DNA of 64,000 nucleotides, taken from contig SJOL01007269.1 of NCBI GenBank assembly GCA_004794785.1, positions 1 to 64,000 of the forward strand, given 5' to 3'. Below, piece after piece: positions 34,026-45,200 of this stretch. The position numbers and the translations under genes were made by a program. Every line of letters starts with the position of its first letter. The first letter of the stretch is position 1. The DNA comes from Opisthorchis felineus (lineage: Eukaryota > Platyhelminthes > Trematoda > Opisthorchiida > Opisthorchiidae). The notes under the pieces are model-generated. The model saw only the letters and a program-made list of their open reading frames with translations. It made no database searches and had not been told where the DNA came from.

Positions 34026-34767
34026 GGTCTGATAATCTTGACGCAAAGCCCCATTAGTTCGTTGTGTAAACCAGTCTAATCGCGATAGCATATCCAGACG
34101 CTTTCGTGCTTCCAAACGTTCAGTTGTCCGAAAACAAGAGAAAACTAATGGCAATGGACATTTGTATCAAAACGAAGTGGCGTTTCCTCGTTCTCGATAG
34201 TAAGCTCCAGAAATGCTCGTGTCTGTGCACACCCATCACAAAATTTGGATAAACTATGTGAACCGCTTCCTATTGCACTCGATTCCTTATCCCAAATTCT
34301 TGCCACAGAACCGGGGCAAAAATCGAGTGTTTTGTTACTGGTCACAGAGTCATCTGTCTGCTTGAAAACCACCTATTGGTTGATATCATATGTACGGTAC
34401 AATCAGGGCGCCTGATAATTGGGAACAGTTGTCGTGTCATTCAGTCTGTCTCTTCTATGTTTCGCCTTGGCTAAAGTGCTCGTGAGCAGTAATATTCTGA
34501 TGGATCACACGTCACTGGATCTGTAACGAATTAATTTTACAAATTTCGTAACGAACTTCCTGAACGTCCAACTGTTTGGTGCTCTTCTGTTTTTTTTACC
34601 GCCATAGTAAAAAAGCTGTGTACTAGCTAGAGTTTTGCAAGTGAGCACTATGTCTAATGCCAATTAGTTCCGATTCCTTTTTGCGCTAGAATCATAGCAG
34701 TAGGATGTTTTTTCTTGCTGGATCGATAATGGTGCTGCAAGTAGTGCAAACGTTTTGCATGACCTGG
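34026..34767. other. no recognisable gene
   Basis: No motif-bearing frame or known repeat. Confidence 0.35.
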
Positions 34768-35137
34768 GACAGATAGTTTAGTGTTTAAAAAGCAAACTTA
34801 GTGACCCGAAGGTCCTTGGTTTGAACCCAGCCCTGGCACTTCGACCGCTCCTGTCTAGGCTTTGGCAGCCTGGTAGATGGCTCAGTGGTTAGAGCACGAA
34901 TTTACTGACCGGGAGGTCCGTGGTTCGAACCCGACCTCTGCCTCCCGACTTCCCCTGTCTAGGCTTGCACAATCTGACAGTATCCCAGCCCCCGTGCTTC
35001 CTCCGGGTGGCATGGCAGCTAGGTACCAAAAGGGTGTTACAGCTGAACAATTTTTTTTAGCCTGGTAGTATCTCAGCCCTCGTGCTCCCTTCGAGTGGCA
35101 TGGAAGCTGTGCACCGAAAGGGTCCTACAGCTGAAAA
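34768..35137 (+). mobile_element. older tRNA-derived SINE, split by a younger SINE
   Basis: The older copy runs 34768-34876, is interrupted, and resumes at 35059-35137 with the continuation of the same body sequence (GCCTGGTAG then TATCTCAGCCC). Its box A region is heavily mutated, while box B reads TGGTTTGAACCC. Confidence 0.88.
34877..35058 (+). mobile_element. young tRNA-derived SINE with 10-bp target site duplication
   Basis: Insertion inside the older SINE, flanked by the perfect direct repeat AGCCTGGTAG (34867-34876 and 35059-35068). This defines the element ends: 5' (G)ATGGCTCAGTGG and 3' GCTGAACAA followed by T8. Box A and box B (GTGGTTCGAACCC) are intact, compatible with Pol III transcription and LINE-mediated insertion. 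Confidence 0.95.
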
Positions 35138-35826
35138 CCAGTCAGACAGTGTTTCTTCCCAAACTGGAGCTGAGTACTAACCCTAGCACTGGTGACTAGG
35201 ACCAACGGGTCCCAGTGTTTCAATACAGTATGACGTGATCTGTTCGGTAATCTCAGAATTCAAAGCATCAGTTCATTCATTCCAAGTTGAATATGGAAAC
35301 ATGATGACATTGTTACGTACTGGAGCTCAGCTGAAACTTCATTTTTGGACTTACATAACTTTTCTTTCTTCGGGTAGACATTTTATCGTATATTCCTGAT
35401 CAGGAACGGAAATGTCCGTGTTGGACATCGGTTCTTACGTGTTGTGTAAATGCGGTAAATAAAGTCCCCATTATAAAAAAACGGAAAACGGAAGGAAAAC
35501 GCCACCCCGTTACCAGACGTTCTAAGATGGACACATTCAAAACACCGGATGGGGCAGCCTTGGATGGAAGCCTTGCACTGCTGGTCGGAGGAAAGCGCTG
35601 GAAAGGCTCATATCGTAAGAGGAGTGTATTCAAAAGCCTCTAGAACACCCTGTAATAGCTAGAAAAAAAGTTTAGGCTTTCTGAGCCCTCACAAGATCCT
35701 CTGCAGTTAAACACAATGCGGGGAAGTCGTTGACAGATTTCACTCAAAAAAGCAGCACGTAGTTTCTCCGATCGCGTGGAGTGTGAAACATTAGAAAGCT
35801 GAGTATAGTGCTAATTCTTGGATTTA
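35138..35826. other. 3' flank of the minus-strand coiled-coil gene
   Basis: It should contain the 3' UTR of the gene ending at 35827. I see no clear AATAAA on the minus strand, so the polyadenylation site is not placed. Confidence 0.3.
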
Positions 35827-36204
35827 TCAGCGGTGTTGTTCCCTTGTCACAGCTTGTGGTGAAAGTCCAGGGCTCATATCAGACGTTTCCAAAGTGTTTT
35901 GTACTTTGAACAGGTTACAGTTGATCCCGTTTTTACTGCCTCCAAGTAGTTGGGCTAGATCCGGTTGAAATACACTTGCGTAGGATCGCTTCAGAAACGT
36001 AAGATAGGCTTGTAGACTGCGGTTGGTTGCGTCAGCCTGAGTCAGTTGGGCCCGCAATTCGGCCGAGCGTATTTCCGCCGCGTGTTCCACTTGTTCACGT
36101 TCGTTGCGAGCCTCGGCCAATTGTCTTCGTAATTCCTCGACTAGTTGTGTTTCTTTCTGATATGTTGGTGACTTTTCCCTCTCATCTCGACTGTTTTTTC
36201 GAGC
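35827..36204 (-). CDS. coiled-coil gene, last exon
   Basis: Acceptor CCGAAATTTCAG, starts [13 protein letters not shown], continues as Glu/Arg/Ala-rich coiled coil ([20 protein letters not shown]), then [20 protein letters not shown] and a non-helical tail to the TGA at 35827. Confidence 0.8.
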   Translation of the reverse strand, partial: ARKNSRDEREKSPTYQKETQLVEELRRQLAEARNEREQVEHAAEIRSAELRAQLTQADATNRSLQAYLTFLKRSYASVFQPDLAQLLGGSKNGINCNLFKVQNTLETSDMSPGLSPQAVTREQHR

Positions 36205-39200
36205 CTGAAATTTCGGAAAATATGTGTTAGTGGGTGAACCTTGTCAAGAAGGGATTTACCTGCTTTTCTACGGGTGTTTGTTCTTCAAACGAACCCGTTC
36301 CGGCCTCTTGACGGTTTTGTCTGTACATCCAACCATCTGGTCTTACTGACGCAGACTCTAGTGCTAACATCAACCTCCGGTTTTGTTTCTCTGCTTCATG
36401 TAGTTGGCGTTCGATTTCACAAAACTGGTCTTGGTTTCGTTTACGTCCATTTTCAGCCTCCTGTAAGAACGCATTATAAAAACTGATGATAGCGAACTAG
36501 TGATATGGCTTCCATTCTGTTGGGATCAAATCTCAGAAGAAGATGGTTCTACTTAAATTGCAACTCCCTCTCTCCCCAGTTTTGTCTCGATTCACATGTC
36601 CTGTGCAGGCTAACGGCCAAATACGAGGAAGTAGTATGTAGCACCTGTGCGAGCGCAGGTCATTTCCCATCACTAGTACAGCAGATGTTTTTACACGAAC
36701 GAAAATTCATCGTGCTTCGCAGTCGAACATGTCTTCCCTGAGGGTTTTTGTATCGTACTAGGCACACCCAGCTATTGCATAGAAGCTTGTCGCCGATACC
36801 AACTTCGAACAATGTACTGCGTATAGTCACTTGAAACTGGTGTTCCGGTCCAACTGCAGTGGCCTTGCTCAAGAGGGACTGCTTCCTCCCAATTAATACC
36901 AGCTCACCCTAGTCCAATGAGATTTGGCTTGAAATGAATGCTCTAGAATCGTGCTAGCTAGAACCACTGTATGGCAAGTACGTGGTTTTTAAAGCTGACG
37001 ATCATGAGTGATGGCGACGTATTCCTGGTCTGTGAAGATCTTGACATCTATTTTGATCTTAATGATTCTGAAAACTTGATATTTTAGACGTCTTCAGGGC
37101 ACATGTCAGAGATCTGCAGATTAGTGCTTAATGAATTCCAATGTAGAGGTGTTTTTTGCCCTATCGTATGAGAGTCTGATGACTCATCAGCCTGTGTTTG
37201 GATAATCTGTTGAGATAAAATGGGAACTATCTGACCAAACACTGCTGATACCGTGTGTTCAGCGTATCACCAATTTGATCAGTTACGGTCCAGATACTAT
37301 GTAATCATAGGGGTTTTACCAAGGCTAGCCGTGAACAAACAGACCAGCACTGTCCACGAGGAACGTGCTTTTATGCATCAAAATGCTCACTCGCAAGTGG
37401 GCTTGTTTCGATAACAACTCAAGTCCGTCGGCAATAGACAGCTGGTTTACACACTCTGAAGAACTGCGTCCCACACTGCGATAAGCAACGATGCATTTGA
37501 ACAGTATCTTGTACGATAGTGCCAACGTGTCTAGCTTGAAGTTGTGGGTATTTTGATTAAAGGAAACTAGCTGCCAGTTCATTACAAATATCCACAATGT
37601 TAAGCATACAGTATCCCCTCAACGTAAGATCACCTCTTCGGGTCTTGAAGTTGATACCTTCTGATACACAACCTCCACACTTCCCAACTCTTAATGTCCT
37701 TCTGACACATGACACCATTCCAACAAAAAGCAGGACGTGAGATTCGCGCACTCGTTTTTACGCCAATCCGTTATCGGAGCGCTGGCATAAAAGAAACCTC
37801 CCTTGGTGTTTGGGAATCCTACAATGTGAGTCTCATTTGTATAGGAAACAGTGCTAAGTGTCCCTGTAAAGACCACTTTTTAGAATAATCCATCTGTGAC
37901 CAACCCTTTTGATTGGTTAGGTTCCTCCTGAAAAAAAAACAAAGTATCGAAAGGGATCATCTTGGCTGAGTTTCTGAAGGTGGGTCTTTAGGCAGGATAT
38001 AATAGCATACTACACCAATCGGCGAGAAGTGATCTCTTGTAATGTTTAACCCTTTAAAGAGACAATCGTACATTTGCTCTCTCGAGGCAGATCACTTCAA
38101 AGGACCTACTAAAAGCAGTCTCTTTTGCGCTTCAAGGGCCAAACAAAGTGGTCTTTTTTAAAGAATACCCTCTCCAGAGATGAACAGGTAAAATCGCATA
38201 ACCATGACTTCAGCTGCTGGATGTCGCTGTCACACAAAATCTTGAACTAGCATATCGCTTGATGACGTCACACAATACACATCAGTGTCACCACCTGTCG
38301 GACGTTCAATATGGTTGTGTAGACAGTCACGATTCTAGAAGTTCAATCACTAGACAGAACGCCCACAACAGCATGCGAATATTTACACCTAGATCGCGCA
38401 CAACTTCGAACCGAAAGAAGAATCTCTGGTACAATTCCAGGTGAACTCTGTAGAATGTTGGCTTCTTAACGGCGTTTTACCATAGTGACGATTTCCATGG
38501 ACTACAAGTGTGACCTATGCAGGTGTTATAAAGCAGGACCACAATAGTAACGAATTGATTTTTGGGTATGAATATGTTATTATCAAAATTCAGGGTACCT
38601 ACACCGTTGTTTATTCGTGCTCCCTCTTTTGGCGACACCACCAACCAGAGGAGTTGTTCCACGAGCGGTCTTACTCCGAAGGGGACTACCGTATGTGTGC
38701 ACGATCCTTACCTTGTAGCCGAAAGAATATAGGACAATGTTTTGGGCGAAGTGCCATAACTGAACTTTGATTGACCTAAATATTGTCCAAATTGTGAATA
38801 TTCAAGACAGCCAGTCACCTGTAGGAGACCTGGGTTTTGTCATCCTGGCACCCCATGGTTTCATGATTTTGTGTTGTTTGTCTTTCATACCATGGTAACC
38901 TGACTGACTCACTTGAAGTTGTTCCGTCAGAACACGTAATTTATGAGCCTGTGCGTCTGCATCTCGTTGTTGGTCGTGCAGCATCGATTCACACTGCATT
39001 AAACTGGTACGCAATTCTTCCATTTCGTGCTCCGCCGTTGCCATACGCCGTTCGCATTTGGCTGCGATATCTCGAAGGTGTTCATTTTCCTGAATAAAGA
39101 AAGGATTTTGTGTTTATTTGATTGCATACGAAACGACTCGAATTTACAAGCACCGTTGTGCGATACAACGCTGTCTAACCGCATTGTCTCAGCTTATTTG

Positions 39201-42200
39201 AGTTCACGGTATACAATGACCCACAACGGATGGTGATTGCCAGGGTCTTGTCTACGGCAAAATGACTGACTATCGACTCCGTATGCATAGTGAGCAGGAT
39301 TCTCGGAAACTTGCGTATATTGGGTCAAATCAGGATCGGTTTCCGTCGCAAAAACGTGCATTTTTGGCAGTGTGAAAAAAGTTTCCTGTAGAGGAATACA
39401 ATATTTATCTCTCGCGGATCGTCTATTTCCATTGCAACTTGTTCGCATCTGTTGAACCAACAATTCATCTCAGTGAACGACACGATAAATTAATTCGCAT
39501 AATCCCATGCCCGGTTTTTACTGTTGCTGTGATTATGTCCTCTCATGGGATTACTTCACCGTAATCTATCCAGTTGATACATTCTTTCTAGTCCTTGGGC
39601 CATAATACCGCAAAAATTGAGCCTATCCAAAGGCGTATGAACAAACGCTGACTTGATCAATCGACCAGTAAACAGGAGTTGGATTAAAGCGTAACACGTG
39701 ACTTGTGTTTGGTAACACTTGAAGTTGCCGCTGAGTGCCTTTCGTTAGTTTACGAGATTTGAGTACTCTTATGCATTAGTTAAGCCACATAGGCTAAACA
39801 CTACGGTCATCCCAACCGTCACAAAGGTATGTTGGTTCTAACTGATTCAATTTTACCCGCTATTTTCGGAGGGTAGATGGAGAAGAAGCCGAACAGTAAG
39901 GGCGATAGTTTACAGAAACATCGTGTAGGCTATTACTATTGATGATGTAAAGTGCGATAGGCCAAGTTTAATCTGCCTTGAACAATTGTAATGAGGGGTC
40001 ATTTTTAATATCTCCTGTGGCGTTTGCTTTGTTGGCCATCCGAAAGTGTTGTAACTCATTCGCTAGACTGTCTGTTCTGCTTACTTAAGCGAGTGGAATG
40101 GCTTTCCCGCTCTTACTGTTAGCCAAGACCGCTGTTTTCTCATCTGAGTTCCCTCCTGACCCCTCGAACTACAATGATAATTCTTCATTTGCCTGGCTCT
40201 TTCCTTTTCAGCCGTCCCTTCCGCGCTCCATCATTTTCCCATTCTTTCGCTCATCTGTTGCCCAGACTATTTTCACATGCATTTTGTTCCATTTCAATGT
40301 GTTTTCTGGCAGCCACAGTTCGCTGATTGGGAGGGTATCTTTACTTTTTAGTGATACTACCTAGCAGTGTATTTTTAGTGAAATGATTGTAAAAAGGGAC
40401 CTTTTGTTTTCACAGCAGGCTCCGGTAACTTAGAGATTTGCCCTGTTTTGTACATTACAATGGTCTGTCTATGTAAGGTAAAAAAGTGCGGGTCCACGCT
40501 GTCGGCTTTCTTGCTGTATCCTTGAGAATTACCGAGAGATGTAGTGGAGGGCATAGCATCATATAGTCCAACGTCGAAAGTAGCGCAGCTGATTGGCAGA
40601 TAGCTTCCAACTCTGCAGAGGCGTCTGCTGACTGCCTTGATGGAAACACATTAACATACATATGGATTATTTTACACGAATTAATGAAACCACTCTAAAT
40701 GATAAGTCCTAACTTCGGAAACAACACGTTCGAACGGAGTCGCTGGCATAGACTTCGAAACCGATCTCTCTCATCTGAGATCGAGCCAGAGCATAGCATC
40801 ATTGACTCAACTAGGTAACTATTACAGACCAATGACGTTTTTTTTCTTAAATGGAATAGCATCATCACCTCTCCCTATTTGGAGTTATTAGCTTCGATGT
40901 TGTGAAGACAAGTTATATTCGAATAAGCTGATGAGCTTGCATATATATAATAATAATAATAACATATATAATACTATCCTGCCTCGTTGGATAGTTCTTC
41001 TACTCCTCTCTGACCCACTGAACCGAACTCAGCCGGGAGCCGGCGACATAGTCTATTTTTTGTTGCCTTGCTTAGGGATCAAATAACCAACGGTTGGTTG
41101 ATCAGTACTATTCTCTTGACCAAATTCAATCTGTTACTCCGAGCGTGACACAGCGTTGACAAAAACAAATGATGGGAATCAGCCGCTTGCTGCGCGTAAC
41201 CATATTGCTGAGCTTTGTGGCGACAGAGTCGAATTATCTCGATATAAAATAGACTAATAGGTTTTGGTACGTCCACGCTTCTTTTGTTACAGAAATGTAG
41301 CTAGTTCTTTTGTTGAGGCATGGTAAATTGCGTCCTGCAATGTTGATACCTCGAACCTATGTCACAATATGTATCTGGGTGAATGGATAGTTTCGTGACG
41401 TGATCTATCCTGCTGTAACTGGTTAAGTTACACAGTCGGGTTAACTGGCAAAGGTTGGAAGGATAACGTGTCAGTCGATCGATGTGTTTTTGTGTTCCTT
41501 ACCGGCTTGTTGCTGCAACCTGATGGCTTTTTGTTTCTGTTTTCTGCATGAGTTGCTTCTCTTCCAATGCCATGAATATCCTGTTAGACTTTTGTGACAT
41601 CACCGGTAGCCTGATGGTTCCTCAGTTTTGTTTTACAGCTCCAGCATATGAGTAAAGACGGCCTTTCGAGTAGCACTTTATGAAGCATTACGATGTAATA
41701 TGAAAATCATTCAGCTGTGGTACCATTTTGTTGCGTAGCTGCCTGTAATCTGAATGAAGCACGAGGGTTCCGCTACTGCCAAGTTACCCAAGCGTAGACA
41801 GAAGTATTCGAAAAGCCTGGATTCGAATCACAGGCCTTCCTACCAGTGGCTCCGCGCCTGAATTATCTCGAGTGCGTTTCCATCTCACATTGAATTTCAT
41901 TGAATCTTCTCCATCCAGTAGTAGTACTCGATGTGGTCTACCTTATGTTCCACGAGCAACTTGAACAGAACCTGACCCTCACCCAGTTTTCCATTTTTTT
42001 ACCTGGTAGCAAGATCTTTATTCTGAAATGGGAATTCTCAGAAGGACCACCAACCATCAGCTTGCCTATCAAGGTAACCTGAATTTCGTCCTGTAAGAGA
42101 TACGCATTGAAGGCGATAGATCTGATGCACGATTGGGCCATTTCTGCCAGTGTCATTAACCATCGGTGAGTTGAGTCCCGGAGTCCGCATCCAGCGAAGT

Positions 42201-45200
42201 GGCAGTTGTCGATCCGACTCAGTTTGTTGGTTAGCCTTTTCATAATTCATCGCCAGGTCATACACTGTCCACCTTTCGGTCACTTCCACTCAGCACAGGG
42301 CTGGGCGAAAAGAGCTCTGCGAGGCAGACGGTCTTCTGGCATGCGGACTACATGTCCTAACCAGCGTAACCTATTAAGCGTGAGTAATTCACCTATCGCG
42401 GGACGGTTCCTTCTTCCTAGGACTATCTGCCGTACCTCAGCAGTACTAATCCGATGTTCACACCAGACCCAGCCAATGCTTCGGAGACACCGATTGTCAA
42501 ACATCACCACGTCCAGTGGTGAACTTAGGCGAAAGCTTACCGTATACTAGTGCACGCCCACGCATACAGAGCCCTCATTAGGGACATAGATTTGCGTGGG
42601 CTATCACAGTCGCTGGTTGCTGATATGGCCTTCCTGGCAGCAATAAGATTTTCTGATCTGGACCTCGGATGGCATGGACAAACAGTTCTAAAAGCTGAGA
42701 GCATAGCTTCATTCATTCGCTTCCATTCAACCTCCATTCAATCATCGTCATCTGCATGACTGCGTTTCCAGTAGCATTCCAGCCAGGTCAGCTCGATACG
42801 CTTGAACTACTGAAACCCATCGAAGTTGATTTATGGAACTGCTCTGCTTTGGCACACGTAATACTGATGGAATATGAAGTGATAACCGGGCTCGCACAAT
42901 GGCATGATCAGAGTCAAGTTGCGTACCCCAGAAAGGACGATAATCTGTAACAGAGGTTCTCCATCGTTAACTGATAGCCACATTATCCAATTGAGTCCAT
43001 GACTACCTTGCGGTTGGTGGCCTGCAAGTAACTCGATGCGAGTATTTGTGTTGGAAGCTCGTACTGGCCAGGAACAGACGATTATCTGAACGTAGCTGAA
43101 GCAGTCGCTTTCTGTTATCCGTACGCTGAGCATCTACCCCAAATCTACCATCTAGTTGGCCAACTTGAGCATTTATATCACCCGCTAGGATCCCAGTATC
43201 AGTCCTTCTTGCTGACCNNNNNNNNNNNNNNNNNNNNNNNNNNNNNNNNNNNNNNNNNNNNNNNNNNNNNNNNNNNNNNNNNNNNNNNNNNNNNNNNNNN
43301 NNNNNNNNNNNNNNNNNNNNNNNNNNNNNNNNNNNNNNNNNNNNNNNNNNNNNNNNNNNNNNNNNNNNNNNNNNNNNNNNNNNNNNNNNNNNNNNNNNNN
43401 NNNNNNNNNNNNNNNNNNNNNNNNNNNNNNNNNNNNNNNNNNNNNNNNNNNNNNNNNNNNNNNNNNNNNNNNNNNNNNNNNNNNNNNNNNNNNNNNNNNN
43501 NNNNNNNNNNNNNNNNNNNNNNNNNNNNNNNNNNNNNNNNNNNNNNNNNNNNNNNNNNNNNNNNNNNNNNNNNNNNNNNNNNNNNNNNNNNNNNNNNNNN
43601 CTTTCGAGTAGCACTTTATGAAGCATTACGATGTAATATGAAAATCATTCAGCTGTGGCACCATTTCGTTGCGTAGCTACCTGTAATCTGAATGAAGCAC
43701 GAGGGTTCCGCTACTGCCATGTTACCCAAGCGTAGACAGAAGTATTCGAAAAGCCTGGATTCGAATCACAGGCCTTCCTACCAGTGGCTCCGCGCCTGAA
43801 TTATCTCGAGTGCGTTTCCATCTCACATTGAATTTCATTGAATCTTCTCCATCCAGTAGTAGTACTCAATGTGGTCTACCTTATGTTCCACGACCAACTT
43901 GAACAGAACCTGACCTTCACACAGTATTCCATTTTTCACCTGGTAGCAGAATTTTATTTTGAAATAGTAATTCTCAGAAGCACCACCCACTATCAGCTTG
44001 CCTATCAAGGTAACCTGGATTTCATCCTGCAAGAGATACGCATTAAAGGCGATAGATCTGATGCACGAGCGCCACTGATGCACGATTGGGCCATTTCTGC
44101 CAATGTCATTAACCATCGGTGAGTTGAGTCCCGGATTCCACATCCAGGGAAGCGGCAGTTGTCTACCCGACTCAGTTTGTTGGTTAGCCTTTTCATAATT
44201 CATTGCCAGGTCATACACCTTCCACCTCCCGGTCGCTTCTACTTAGCACAGGGCTGGGTGAAAAGAGCTCTGCGAGGCAGACGGTCTTCTGGCATGCGGA
44301 GTACATGTCCTAACCAGCGTAACTTATTAAGCGTGAGTAATTCACCTATCGCGGGAGGGTTCCTTCTTCCTAGGACCATCTGGCGTACCTCGGCAGTACT
44401 AGTCCGATGTTCACACCAGGCCCAGCCAATGCTTCGGAGACACCGATTGTCAAACATCACCACGTCCAATGGTGAACTTGGGCGAAAGCTTGCCGTATAC
44501 TAGTGCACGCCCACGCATACAGAGCCCTCATTAGGGATATAGATTTGCGTGCGCTATCACAGTCGCTGGTTGCTAATATGGCCTTCCTGGCAGCAATAAT
44601 ATCTTCTGATCTGGACGACGGATGGCTTGGACAAACAGTTCTAAAAGCTGAGAGCATAGCTTCATTCATTCGCTTCCATTCAACCTCCAAGCAATCTTCG
44701 TCATCTGCATGACTGCGTTTCCAGTAGCTTTCCAGCCAGGTCAGCTCGATACGCTTGAACTACTGAAACCCATCGAAGTTCATTTACGGAACTCCTCTGC
44801 TTTGGCACACGTAATACTGATGGAAAATGAAGTGATAACCGGGCTCGCACAATGGCATGATCAGAGTCAAGTTGCGTACCCCAGAAAGGACGATAATCTG
44901 TAACAGAGGTTCTTCATCGTTAACTGATAGCCACATTATCCATTTGAGTCCATGAATACCTTGCGGTTGGTGGCTTGCAAGTAACTCGGTGCGAGTATTT
45001 GTGTTGGAAGCTCGTACTGGTCAGGAACAGACGATTATCTGCATATAGCTGAAGCAGTCGCTTTCTGTTATCCGTACGCTGAGCATCTACCCCAAATCTA
45101 CCATCTAGTTGGCCAACTTGAGCATTTATGTCACCCGCTAGGATCCCAGTATCAGTCCTTCTTGCTGACCGAAACAGTCGTGACAGATGTTGATTAAACC

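Noticed and set aside
34877..34960. True tRNA genes at the SINE heads
   Set aside because: Box A and box B words are present, but no cloverleaf with acceptor stem closure can be drawn and each head continues into the shared SINE body.
43003..43676. Long frames across 43218-43600
   Set aside because: They run through the N gap.
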